Source: Acidobacteriota bacterium (lineage in GTDB: Bacteria > Acidobacteriota > Thermoanaerobaculia > Multivoradales > JAHZIX01). From it: a DNA stretch of 49,055 bases. Numbering within the stretch: the stretch's first letter is position 1; every line of letters begins with the position of its first letter. This document shows positions 36,512 to 44,493 of the stretch, one piece after another. Location of the stretch: contig JAXHTF010000030.1 of the NCBI GenBank assembly GCA_034211275.1, forward strand, positions 1-49,055. The letters are read 5' to 3'. Position numbers and translations under genes: made by a program. Under the pieces are notes generated by a model. That model did no database searches. It was not told the DNA's origin and was given only the letters and a program-made list of their open reading frames with translations.

Positions 36512-36549
36512 GCCGCTCGCGGAAGGTTTCAATCCTGCCGGCGAGCGGC
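36512..36549. repeat. Hairpin between the fusion protein gene and the second ATPase gene
   Basis: GCCGCTCGC (36512-36520) and GCGAGCGGC (36541-36549) form a perfect 9-bp stem around a 20-nt loop just after the membrane fusion stop codon, as an attenuator or intra-operon terminator might. Confidence 0.55.
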
Positions 36550-36571
36550 TCATCGTCTTGGGAGCTCACAG

Positions 36572-37828
36572 TCATTTCAACCGCAGGCGATCCTCGTCGT
36601 CGTAGGCGGAAGTGTCGGACAAGATCACCCGATCTCCCTCTTCCAGACCGGAAACGATCTCGAAGGTCGACACCGAGCTACGGCCGAGCTCGACCTGAGT
36701 CCGCACCGCGCGGCCTCCGTCGTCCACCAGCTTGAACAGGCCGATCTTGCTGTTGGCCTGGCCGTAAGCCGGACGCTGGACGTAGAGGACGTCATCCAAA
36801 CGCTCGATCTCGATGGTGCCGTCGACGCTCAACTGCGGCCGGGCACCCCGGGGCAGATCGCCGAGCAGCTCCACGTCCACCAGCACGGTGCCGTCCTGAG
36901 CCGCCGGGTCGATACGCACTACCTTGCCGTCGATAATACCGTTGCGGGTATCGATTCGCGCAGGCTGGCCCAGGAGGATGTCCTTGGCCTGGGTCTCGGC
37001 GATGCGCAGCTCGGCTTTCAGATCACCGGGTTGGGCGACCCGCGCCAGGTTCGTGCCGGGCTGGACCTGCTGGCCCTCTTCCACCGGCACCTGCTGCAAC
37101 ACGCCTTCCAGTGGCGAACGGACTTCCAGCGCCTCGAGCTCCTGACGGCGCAGGGCTGCCAGTCCCTCGGCCTGCCCCAAGCGAGCCTTCGCGGCTCCCA
37201 GCTGAGCGGTGAGCGACTCCTCGGTCTTCTTCAGGCGCAGCTCCTCGATGCGGTTGCGATTCTCCAGCTGCTTGGCCCGGATCTGCGAGCGGCGCAGCTC
37301 GATCTCCGAGATCAGGCCGTCACCGGAAAGCTCCTCGTTGGCCTCCGCCTCGAGCTGGGCTTCCCGGAACTCCGCCTCGATGGCGGCCGCCGAAGCCTGC
37401 TGGTTGAGATATTCGCTATCCAGCCGCACCCTCAAGTCTTCGTAGTCGGCACGGGCAGCGCTGAGCTCCCACTCGGCGTCCTGCGCGGCGCGCTCGACGC
37501 TGGGATTGCTCAGCACCATGATCACCGTGTCGGCGTCCACCTCGGCGCCCGGGAGCACCACGATGCGCTCGACCCGGCCTTCGGTGAGGGCGCCGATCCA
37601 GCGCACGTTCTCCGGCACCAGGGTCCCGGGGCCGCGCACCTCGCGTAACATCTCGCCGCGCTGGACCTGTCCGATCCACAGTGTCGACTCGTCGACGGTA
37701 CGGGCCGCCGGCTCCAGGCTGGCGACCGCCGCCCACACCACCGCCAGCGCAACCACTACCAATCCGCCGTAGATCAATCGCTTACGGCGTTTCTTTTCTG
37801 CAAAACCTTCGCGTGGAATATCGACCAT
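36572..37828 (-). CDS. HlyD/MacA-type membrane fusion protein
   Basis: A 418-residue periplasmic adaptor of an ABC exporter. An N-terminal anchor (LIYGGLVVVALAVVWAAVA) is followed by a lipoyl half (GTLVPENVRWIGALTEGRVE), a long coiled coil (about 130-240, EAQLEAEANEELS to GAAKARLGQAEGLAALRRQE), the second lipoyl half (VRSPLEGVLQQVPVEEGQQV) and a barrel domain. ATG 37828 has AGGAGG at 5 nt. It is the first gene of the ABC block and is preceded by the sigma-54 promoter candidate. Confidence 0.93.
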   Translation of the reverse strand: MVDIPREGFAEKKRRKRLIYGGLVVVALAVVWAAVASLEPAARTVDESTLWIGQVQRGEMLREVRGPGTLVPENVRWIGALTEGRVERIVVLPGAEVDADTVIMVLSNPSVERAAQDAEWELSAARADYEDLRVRLDSEYLNQQASAAAIEAEFREAQLEAEANEELSGDGLISEIELRRSQIRAKQLENRNRIEELRLKKTEESLTAQLGAAKARLGQAEGLAALRRQELEALEVRSPLEGVLQQVPVEEGQQVQPGTNLARVAQPGDLKAELRIAETQAKDILLGQPARIDTRNGIIDGKVVRIDPAAQDGTVLVDVELLGDLPRGARPQLSVDGTIEIERLDDVLYVQRPAYGQANSKIGLFKLVDDGGRAVRTQVELGRSSVSTFEIVSGLEEGDRVILSDTSAYDDEDRLRLK

Positions 37829-37854
37829 TGAATCCTCCTGAGCCAACCAGTAGA

Positions 37855-37870
37855 AGCAAGATGTACGCCA
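37855..37870 (-). promoter_or_regulatory. Sigma-54 (-24/-12) promoter candidate for the ABC block
   Basis: The minus strand reads TGGCGTACATCTTGCT, matching TGGCACG-N4-TTGCW in length, with an intact TGGC and TTGCT and the required 10-nt distance between the GG and GC doublets. The expected start is about 16 nt before ATG 37828, leaving room for its AGGAGG. A sigma-54 regulator is encoded three genes downstream. Confidence 0.7.
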
Positions 37871-38102
37871 AGGGGGCAATCTCAGGGCTGGGAGCTGAGC
37901 CAGAAGCCCTGTCTCGGGGCGTCAATGCCATTACGCAAGCGCGGCGGCGGAAGTTTCCAGCAGCGCCTCCGAGGCCTGCGAGAGCCGTCTCGCGTTCGGT
38001 GTTGGGACCGCCCCGTCCCAAAACCGGACACTTTTCTCCGCCATCGGCTGCCTTCTTTCGCCCGCGGCCCGCCGTTCGCGGCCCCCCTTTGGCGGCTCTT
38101 CC

Positions 38103-39110
38103 CTAATTTCTGCCGGCGGCCGGCCTCTGCGGCGGAGCGTCGGTCCACTCGGCGTTGCGCCATTCCACCAGCGTCGGGAAGAGATCCGTCAAATCCGCCA
38201 GCGACAGCGGCGCCCCCTTCTTGCGCCAGCGCTTGACCAGCTTGCGCGCCCCGGACTTCTTCTCCGCCTGCCACACCCGCTCCGACGCTTCGACGAAGCG
38301 CGCCTGATAGTCGAGCCACTGGGCCACCGGCAGATCGGTGTCGAAGCCCTCGAGGCGAGCCTTGCCGGGCTCTCCTTTGAGGGAGCGCAGACGGCGCAGG
38401 GTGATAGTGAGGTCGACGGGGGACGGCTCCTTGTTCAGGCGCCGCGCGGTGGTGCACAGGATGTGGCCCACCAGCTCCGCCACCCAGGGCTCCCGGCCGG
38501 CCGGCGCCAGGCCTCGGTTGATGGCGATCATGCGGCACATCTCGAACTCCACCAGGGAATCCGCTAGCAGCACTGTCGCCACTTCCTCGGCGGAGCCCCG
38601 AACGGTGAACTCAGTGCTGCCGTCGATGGTCATCCCCGCCAGCTCCCGCCACAGCACCACCGTCTCGTCGGTGCCCCAGGCGGGCACCGCGCCGGCGAAG
38701 GCCGCCACCCGCTGGGCCATGCCGTAGGGCCGTGGAAGCTGCTGGTCCCGCCAGTCGTCCGGCGACAGCACGAAGACCGCGAAGGGGCTGCCCACGGAGA
38801 CCCAGGAGTTGACGCGCTCGTAGAGGTCCTTGAGCCGAAACTGCAGCCGGGCGGCGCGGTCCAGCGAGCCTGGCGTGTAGCGCACCATCACCTGGTCGTC
38901 GGGAATGGTGAGCAAGAAGTCGAGGCTCGTGCGCGGCACCGGCCCCAGCGGCGTTCCCGTGTCCTGCCCCAGCGCCGGCCGCGGAAGAGCCATCGCCATC
39001 ATCCCCACCACCAGCAGCCCCGCCATCAACAGGCAGGTCAAGGAGCCCCTCCGACGATGGCGGATCGGGGATGGGGAGCGCGAGGCGGCGAAGTCGTGGA
39101 GATGATGCAT
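38103..39110 (-). CDS. Exported peptidase-like protein lacking a catalytic HExxH
   Basis: A 335-residue exported protein from ATG 39110 with a long basic N-region and a hydrophobic signal (SLTCLLMAGLLVVGMMAMAL). The layout resembles MA-type metallopeptidases in which LVHELxH is followed by WxxEGLA; here the corresponding parts read LVEFEMCRMIAINRG and EPWVAELVGHIL, so the zinc ligands are missing. It may be a non-catalytic relative. The assignment is an inference from layout only. The C-terminal 100 residues are helical and basic. Confidence 0.65.
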   Translation of the reverse strand: MHHLHDFAASRSPSPIRHRRRGSLTCLLMAGLLVVGMMAMALPRPALGQDTGTPLGPVPRTSLDFLLTIPDDQVMVRYTPGSLDRAARLQFRLKDLYERVNSWVSVGSPFAVFVLSPDDWRDQQLPRPYGMAQRVAAFAGAVPAWGTDETVVLWRELAGMTIDGSTEFTVRGSAEEVATVLLADSLVEFEMCRMIAINRGLAPAGREPWVAELVGHILCTTARRLNKEPSPVDLTITLRRLRSLKGEPGKARLEGFDTDLPVAQWLDYQARFVEASERVWQAEKKSGARKLVKRWRKKGAPLSLADLTDLFPTLVEWRNAEWTDAPPQRPAAGRN

Positions 39111-39439
39111 CGAGTGGGAGACCTCGGGCGTTGATCTTCGAGCGAATCGGATACGACAGGACCAATGACGCCGTAAGTGTAGCGCGAACCGGCTCCGGCC
39201 CTCCCTCACCCTCATCGACCTCGATGATGCCGGTAAGGTTGATACTCAGGGTCGCCCGCATTGGGGATGCACACCGAAGGCAGGCACAAGGCCTGTCCTA
39301 CCGTCTGATCTAGCATCGCATCCGGCCTCGAGACATCCCCGACTGCTATGCTAGAAAGTCCGCTCGTCGCACGGAATCCTTCCAAGGAGGGCTTCGCGCT
39401 GCGACATCTCATCGATTCTCATCCCCATCAGGAGGCACC
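39111..39439. other. Divergent intergenic region before rtcB
   Basis: Holds no gene. TATGCT at 39347-39352 on the plus strand is a possible -10 box for rtcB with no good -35. A GGCACAAGGCCTGTCCTACC stretch and a nearly palindromic AAGGCAGGCACAAGGCCTG patch are present but unassigned. Confidence 0.4.
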
Positions 39440-40870
39440 ATGCGGAGCAAAGATCTCGTCGCCCTCGGCGTTCCCCGCGGCGATCTCGATGTCGCCAAGG
39501 AGGTGCTGCGCGGTGCCAGCCGGGCGGGGCTCAAGAAGCGCGCCATCCGGCGGCGGCTGGAGGCGACTCTGGAGGTTCCGGAGCAGTGGCGGGAGGACGA
39601 GCACTTCGGCCCCCTCGCCCGCGCCCTGGAGGAGCGGGCGGACGCCCGGGACTCCTTCGAGGAACGCGCCGAGCCCGCCCACTACCGCCGCTGGGGAGAG
39701 GATCTGGACGCCAAGTCGGTGCAACAGATGGAGAACGCCTGCCGGCTACCGGTAGCCGCCGCCGGCGCCCTGATGCCCGACGCCCACCTGGGCTATGGAC
39801 TGCCCATCGGCGGCGTCCTGGCCACCCGCAACGCGGTAATCCCCTACGCCGTCGGGGTCGACATCGCCTGCCGCATGAAGATGACCGTCCTCGACCTGCC
39901 GGTGAACGCTCTCGCCGGCCAGAAGGACCGGCTGGAGAAGTCGCTGGAGGCGGAGACCCGCTTCGGTATCGGCTCCAGCTTTCGAGATCGGCGCGAGCAC
40001 GAGGTGCTGGATGAGGATTGGAGCGTCTCGCCCATCACCCGGCAGCACAAAGACAAGGCCTGGGCCCAGCTGGGCACCAGCGGCAGCGGCAACCACTTCG
40101 TCGAATTCGGCGTGCTCACCGTGCCCGCCAGCGACGGCGCTGACTCCGAGAGCTCAGCAGACGGCGACGGCCTGGGCTTGGAAGCGGGAACCTACCTCGC
40201 CCTCCTCAGCCACAGCGGTAGCCGCGGCACCGGCGCTTCCGTCGCCAGCCACTACAGCCGCCTGGCCATGGACCTGCATCCGGAGCTGCCCAAGGAGCTA
40301 CGCCATCTGGCCTGGCTGGACCTGGATACGGAAGCCGGTCAAGAGTACTGGCAGGCGATGAGCCTGATGGGCCTCTACGCCGCCGCCAACCACGCCTGCA
40401 TCCACCGCCACATGGTCAAGGCCCTGGGGGCTCGGGTGCTGGCGGATGTGGAGAATCATCACAACTTCGCCTGGAAGGAAGATCACTTCGGCGAGGAGGT
40501 GGTGGTGCACCGCAAAGGCGCCACCCCCGCCGGCGAGGGCGTGCTGGGCATCATCCCCGGCTCCATGGCGGACCCGGGCTTCGTGGTCCGCGGCAAGGGC
40601 CACCCCGACTCTCTGGCCTCCGCCGCCCACGGTGCCGGCCGCCGCATGAGCCGCCGCAAAGCCAACAACAGCTTCACCTGGTCCGAGACCAAAAAGCTCC
40701 TGGCAGACAGGGGAGTGACGGTGCTCTCCGCCGGCCTCGACGAGGTCCCCATGGCCTACAAGGACATCCGCTCGGTGATGGACGCCCAATCGGACCTGGT
40801 GGAGGTACTGGCTCGCTTCGACCCCAAGCTGGTCAAAATGGCCCCGGCGGGGGAGCGCCCCGAGGACTGA
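39440..40870 (+). CDS. rtcB: RtcB-family RNA-splicing ligase
   Basis: A 476-residue GTP/Mn-dependent 3'-5' RNA ligase that joins 2',3'-cyclic phosphate and 5'-OH ends. Conserved metal and GMP-binding motifs are GVDIACRM (Asp and Cys ligands), GSGNHFVEF, LLSHSGSRGTG, ADVENHHN, VVHRKGATPA (guanylylated His), GSMADPGFVV, SAAHGAGRRMSRRKA and AYKDIRSVM. The variant GVDIACRM replaces the more common GVDIGCGM. It is longer than the 408-residue E. coli protein, mainly at the N-terminus (residues 1-70, helical and basic). ATG 39440 has AGGAGG at 4 nt. No RtcR or archease is adjacent. Confidence 0.95.
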   Translation: MRSKDLVALGVPRGDLDVAKEVLRGASRAGLKKRAIRRRLEATLEVPEQWREDEHFGPLARALEERADARDSFEERAEPAHYRRWGEDLDAKSVQQMENACRLPVAAAGALMPDAHLGYGLPIGGVLATRNAVIPYAVGVDIACRMKMTVLDLPVNALAGQKDRLEKSLEAETRFGIGSSFRDRREHEVLDEDWSVSPITRQHKDKAWAQLGTSGSGNHFVEFGVLTVPASDGADSESSADGDGLGLEAGTYLALLSHSGSRGTGASVASHYSRLAMDLHPELPKELRHLAWLDLDTEAGQEYWQAMSLMGLYAAANHACIHRHMVKALGARVLADVENHHNFAWKEDHFGEEVVVHRKGATPAGEGVLGIIPGSMADPGFVVRGKGHPDSLASAAHGAGRRMSRRKANNSFTWSETKKLLADRGVTVLSAGLDEVPMAYKDIRSVMDAQSDLVEVLARFDPKLVKMAPAGERPED

Positions 40871-40929
40871 GCCAGCCCGTCGCAGATTCGTTACAGCGGA
40901 ACTTCATCGCACGAAAGCACCACCCGCGA

Positions 40930-40935
40930 TAGAAT
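40930..40935 (+). promoter_or_regulatory. -10 box (TAGAAT) for the ferritin-like gene
   Basis: TAGAAT lies 70 nt before ATG 41006, implying a leader of about 64 nt. The -35 region is weak. Confidence 0.4.
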
Positions 40936-41005
40936 GGGAGACCGGCCATGGGCAGCCGGCGCGGAAATCTTCGAGCCCACGCATCTCACCCCCAAGGAGT
41001 CAGGC

Positions 41006-41665
41006 ATGGACAGCAAGCAATTCGTCGACCAGCTTTTCAGCGAGATGGAGGAGCTGTTCTCCCAACTCGGTCAGCACGAGACCCTGGAGGCGGAAGCCGA
41101 CGGAGAGGTAGAGGTGATCAAGCTGCTCAAGCTGGCTCTCAAGAGCGAGCTCGAAGCCAGCGAGCTGGCGGCGGTCTGGATGCCCACCACGCCGGAGGTA
41201 GACGCCAAGCGCCTGCTGGCGGAGCAATGCGGCGACGAGATGAAGCACTACGAGCTGATCAGCCACCGCCTGGGAGAGCTGGAGGTGGATATGAGCGACT
41301 ACAACCCGCTCCAAGAGGGCTACTCCCCCCTCTACCACTACCTCAAGGGCCTGCCCACCACGGTGGAACGCATCGCCGGCGGCCCCTTCGCCTGCGAGGC
41401 CGTGGCACGCATCCGCAACCTCCAATTCATCGACTTCTGCCGCTCCGCCGGGGACTACCGCACCGCCGAGATGTACGAGACCATCATCCAGCCGGAAGAG
41501 GTCCATCACCACATCCGCGCCCGGGAAATCCTGGAGAAGTACTGCACCACTCCCGCACTGCAGGAAAAAGCCGCCACCGCCTGCCGCAGCGCCCTCGCCG
41601 TCGCCGACGAGCTTCGCAGCCTGAAGGAAAAGACCACCGGGCTGCACTCGATCCCCATGTCCTGA
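41006..41665 (+). CDS. Ferritin-like diiron-fold protein
   Basis: A 219-residue four-helix protein. Potential iron ligands occur in the expected helices: LKSELEASELAAVWM (Glu), AEQCGDEMKHYELIS (Glu and His), CEAVARIRNLQFIDF (Glu) and YETIIQPEEVHHHIRAREIL (Glu and His). It resembles the ferritin-like families used in oxygen-dependent oxidation or oxidative stress; its exact reaction is unknown. ATG 41006 is chosen because AAGGAG lies 6 nt upstream; earlier ATGs at 40934 and 40948 overlap or lie next to the promoter. Confidence 0.85.
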   Translation: MDSKQFVDQLFSEMEELFSQLGQHETLEAEADGEVEVIKLLKLALKSELEASELAAVWMPTTPEVDAKRLLAEQCGDEMKHYELISHRLGELEVDMSDYNPLQEGYSPLYHYLKGLPTTVERIAGGPFACEAVARIRNLQFIDFCRSAGDYRTAEMYETIIQPEEVHHHIRAREILEKYCTTPALQEKAATACRSALAVADELRSLKEKTTGLHSIPMS

Positions 41666-41785
41666 GGCGACTCGTCTCGATCCGCCACAGCGACCGGCCA
41701 GCCCCGCCCCGGGATCCAATCCCCGGGCGGAGGTGCTGAAACCACAACGATTTCCGATTCCACTCAATCTTTCCGCCACCACTCC

Positions 41786-41935
41786 CGTCATTCCCGCGCA
41801 TGCGGGAATCCACGCGAGGCTGGGGAGTGAATGCCCCCTATCCGAACCAGTGGTACCTGAAGTCAACCCATCCTGGGATACTCAAAGATCACTCCTCACC
41901 AGCGCGTAGCCTCCCGCCTTCGCGGGAGTGACGGC
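41786..41935. repeat. Inverted pair of REP-like hairpins
   Basis: CGTCATTCCCGCGCATGCGGGAAT (41786-41809; hairpin 41790-41809) belongs to the widespread 'CGTCATTCCCGC' type. About 100 bp on, CTCCCGCCTTCGCGGGAG followed by TGACGG (41911-41934) is the same element in opposite orientation. A small CCCCG-ATTT-CGGGG hairpin follows at 41950-41963. The whole 41666-42083 gap has no gene. Confidence 0.8.
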
Positions 41936-42044
41936 GTTGTAAAAGCCACCCCCGATTTCGGGGCCGAGTTGCTCCCACTACTGGCAAACTCCCCCCTCCC
42001 CATTGGCACCAAGCGGAAGAACTTGTCCCAGCAAGGAAACCCCA

Positions 42045-42074
42045 TTGACACTCAGATATTCATCCACATAAAAT
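42045..42074 (+). promoter_or_regulatory. Strong sigma-70 promoter, near-leaderless
   Basis: A perfect -35 TTGACA (42045-42050), 18-bp spacer and TAAAAT (42069-42074) end 9 nt before ATG 42084, so the transcript would begin at or within about 3 nt of the start codon. The local sequence is AT-rich, unlike its surroundings. Confidence 0.75.
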
Positions 42075-42083
42075 CTTGCCATT

Positions 42084-42326
42084 ATGGCAGCACAACGAGG
42101 TCGGCCGCCTTCCAGGCCGAAGGATCTGGTGGTGTTCAACGCGCAATTGACCGCGGAAGCCAAGGCCAAGCTCAAGGCTCTGGCCCAGGTCGAGCACACC
42201 TACGCCTACTCGCTACTGGAGAATGCCTTCTGGCAGCTGTGGGACCGGCTGCCGGAGGACAAGCGCCGAGCTGCGGAGATCGTCGCCCAGCTCACCGGAG
42301 AGACTCCGACGGAGGAGGACTCCTGA
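42084..42326 (+). CDS. Small RHH/AT-hook-like DNA-binding protein
   Basis: An 80-residue [10 protein letters not shown] protein. The N-terminus AAQRGRPPSRPKD has an AT-hook-like GRPPSRP core. It is followed by a short beta strand (LVVFNAQL) and two helices (TAEAKAKLKALAQVEHTYAY and LENAFWQLWDRLP), the arrangement of ribbon-helix-helix proteins. It is followed after 2 nt by the twin-HTH regulator, so the pair forms an operon. Function unknown; co-repressor or antitoxin-like roles are possible. Confidence 0.7.
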   Translation: MAAQRGRPPSRPKDLVVFNAQLTAEAKAKLKALAQVEHTYAYSLLENAFWQLWDRLPEDKRRAAEIVAQLTGETPTEEDS

Positions 42327-42328
42327 GC

Positions 42329-42991
42329 GTGGGCGTGTGGGACCGGCTACCCCAGGCGCTGCGCAAGTTGCGGATTCTTCGGCGCATGACCCAGCGGGAG
42401 CTGGCGGCGGCGGCGGGGATCGGGACCTCGGCGATCTACAGCTACGAATCGGGACATCACCTGCCCCGTCTCGACACCCTCGGCGTGCTGATGGAGGTCT
42501 TGGAAGTCGATCTTTCCGACCTGACTCCCCTACTGAACCCACCGGCCGCCGCGGGCTCCCAATCAGCGAGCTCCCAATCAGCAGGCTCCCAGTCGACTCG
42601 CCAGCAGCCGGATCGGCGATATCGCCCGCCTCGGCGTCCCGGACTGGGCCTCGAAGAGCCCGCCGGCTTCATCGAAGAGGTCGGCCGGGGCATCGCCTGG
42701 CTGCGCCAAAGCCAGCGGCTGACCCTGCACGAAGTGGCCTCCGCCGCCGGTCTGAGCCAAAGCACCCTGAGCCGCATCGAGCGGGGGCAGCAGGACGTCA
42801 AGGGTGAGGCCCTGGGCAAGATCCTGGAGGCGCTGGACGCGGACCTGCTGCGCCTGGCCTTGACGGTCAAGGTCGCCGGCACCCTCACCGGGGAGCAAAC
42901 CCTGAGAGAAGACGCGGACGACCGCGAGCTGGTCTCCATGGCCATCGCCGCCCTCGGCCTGGAGGAGGCGGTGCGGCTGATGGAGAATTGA
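42329..42991 (+). CDS. Regulator with two tandem XRE-type HTH domains
   Basis: A 220-residue protein with two Cro/C1-type HTH modules: residues about 17-65 (MTQRELAAAAGIGTSAIYSY) and about 125-175 (LTLHEVASAAGLSQSTLSRI). They are separated by a low-complexity linker made of five-residue repeats (SQSAS, SQSAG, SQSTR) and followed by a 45-residue tail. GTG 42329 has GGAGGAGGA 9 nt upstream. Two HTH copies in one chain could bind a pseudo-palindrome as a monomer or bridge two operators. Targets are unknown; the repeat-peptide/TPR pair lies next to it on the other strand. Confidence 0.85.
   Translation: MGVWDRLPQALRKLRILRRMTQRELAAAAGIGTSAIYSYESGHHLPRLDTLGVLMEVLEVDLSDLTPLLNPPAAAGSQSASSQSAGSQSTRQQPDRRYRPPRRPGLGLEEPAGFIEEVGRGIAWLRQSQRLTLHEVASAAGLSQSTLSRIERGQQDVKGEALGKILEALDADLLRLALTVKVAGTLTGEQTLREDADDRELVSMAIAALGLEEAVRLMEN
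42557..42601. repeat. Three 15-bp tandem repeats in the HTH linker
   Basis: TCCCAATCAGCGAGC, TCCCAATCAGCAGGC and TCCCAGTCGACTCGC encode the SQSxx repeats linking the two HTH domains. Confidence 0.85.
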
Positions 42992-43029
42992 CTTCGCCTT
43001 CGAGGGAAGCTCAGGCTTTCGAGGGGAAC

Positions 43030-44358
43030 TCAGGAAGCGATCTGGAAGGCATGAGTCGGATCGCGGCGGACCTGGACGAGATAGGTGGCCAGGTCGCCGA
43101 TAAGCGCGGCGGTGACCCGCTCCAACATCGCCGCATCCTGGAAGAGCATCAGCGCCGCCGTCGCTTCCCGCGACACGTCTTGCCGCAGGAACTCCTGCAC
43201 CATCTCCCCCGCCAGCTCTTTCACTTCGCCGGTTCGCCGCTGCTCCAGATAGAGCTCCGCCAGCTCCAGCGACACCAGCGCTGCATCGTAGGCAATATCT
43301 TCCTTCTGGAAGCCATGGCGGGCGGTGAGGAGATGGAACTCGGCCTCCTCCAGCTCGCCCAGCCCGCGAGCGATCTTCCCCTCCACCCAGGCGACGCGGA
43401 GCAGGCTCAGCGGGTCGCCGAGGCGAGCGTAGAGATCACGGCTCGCCTCGAGGATTCTTGCCGCCTCCTGCGGGTCCCCCGTCTCGCACAGGCAGATGGC
43501 CCGGGCGTGTTGACGGTAGAGGTAGATCTGGGGCTCGCTCTCCGCATCGATCAAATCCGCTATCCGGTCGAGGACCCGTAGGCTCTCTTCGGGGTCGCCG
43601 GCCTCGAAAAGCACCGCTGAGAGCTTGAGAAGGGCCCTTGCCGCCTCACTCAGGTTGTCGAGCATAAGGTACGTCGTCACTGCTCGGTGCAGCAGTTTCT
43701 TAGCTCCCTCGTGCCTCCTGAGAGCCTGGTAGAGCGAGGCTTCCAGAGCATCAACTTCAGCACGAACTAGGCGATCACCTCCACCGACAGTCCGCAAGAG
43801 GAATCGGCAGTGCTCGAAACGCTCCAATGCTGTCCGCGGGTCCCCCGCCACCCGAATGGCGTTACCAGCGTAAGCGAGAGCTTGAGCGTAAAGCTCGGTG
43901 GTGAGACTCGAGGCCTCGGAGTGCAGCAGCACCGCTCGCGCCAGCTCGGCGAGTTGGCGAGCCTGCTGGGGCTTGCCGTGAAAGTTGTCTCGGGAGGCCT
44001 TCAGCAGTAGCGCGACCAGAGCGGGACCACGATAGGCGGCAGGAGCCTGCCGCACCGCCTCCAAACGCTCCGACTGAGGAAGGGCCATTAGCTCTTCCAG
44101 CCGGCTTCCAGCCGCTCGCTTCTCCTGGCTCACCCGAGGCTCGGCGGCCTCGACCCGCTCCTTCACGCGTTGAAAGGCGGAAGTGTAAGAAGTCGCCTCT
44201 CCGGCGCTGGCCTCGGCCTGAAACGCCTCGAACTCCCCGCAGCAGGTGGGGCAAAGATCGAAGAGATGGGCCATCACGAGAGAGACCAGATCTCCGGGAT
44301 CACGGGTCCCGTCCGCCAGCGCGCGCAGCAGCTCCCGCGTGAGATGCAGACTATCCAT
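43030..44358 (-). CDS. TPR protein with N-terminal HxxxxCxxC motif
   Basis: A 442-residue cytoplasmic protein. The first 60 residues contain MAHLFDLCPTCCGEFEAF, an HxxxxCxxC pattern like the zinc-finger of anti-sigma factors (zf-HC2). Residues about 100-440 are tetratricopeptide-like helical repeats (AYAGNAIRVAGDPRTALERF, SAVLFEAGDPEESLRVLDRI, ICLCETGDPQEAARILEASR, WVEGKIARGLGELEEAEFHL). No membrane segment is seen. ATG 44358 has GGGAG at 5 nt; the open frame extends farther upstream without a ribosome site. It lies 135 nt downstream of the repeat-peptide gene on the same strand, and it may process, sense or regulate that product (inference). Confidence 0.8.
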   Translation of the reverse strand: MDSLHLTRELLRALADGTRDPGDLVSLVMAHLFDLCPTCCGEFEAFQAEASAGEATSYTSAFQRVKERVEAAEPRVSQEKRAAGSRLEELMALPQSERLEAVRQAPAAYRGPALVALLLKASRDNFHGKPQQARQLAELARAVLLHSEASSLTTELYAQALAYAGNAIRVAGDPRTALERFEHCRFLLRTVGGGDRLVRAEVDALEASLYQALRRHEGAKKLLHRAVTTYLMLDNLSEAARALLKLSAVLFEAGDPEESLRVLDRIADLIDAESEPQIYLYRQHARAICLCETGDPQEAARILEASRDLYARLGDPLSLLRVAWVEGKIARGLGELEEAEFHLLTARHGFQKEDIAYDAALVSLELAELYLEQRRTGEVKELAGEMVQEFLRQDVSREATAALMLFQDAAMLERVTAALIGDLATYLVQVRRDPTHAFQIAS

Positions 44359-44493
44359 AGAAGCTCCCTGATTTGTTACAACAGAGACTCTATCAAGCAG
44401 CTGCGTGTCCTTGGAAGGGATATAAATACCCCCCTGCAGAAACACTCAGCCAATACAACAGCTAGAAGTTGTGCCGGCCGCTACTCCCGTGAA

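Noticed and set aside
41969-42328. Longer N-terminal extension of the twin-HTH gene
   Set aside because: It runs through the consensus promoter and the small RHH-like gene; GTG 42329 with GGAGGAGGA is a better start.
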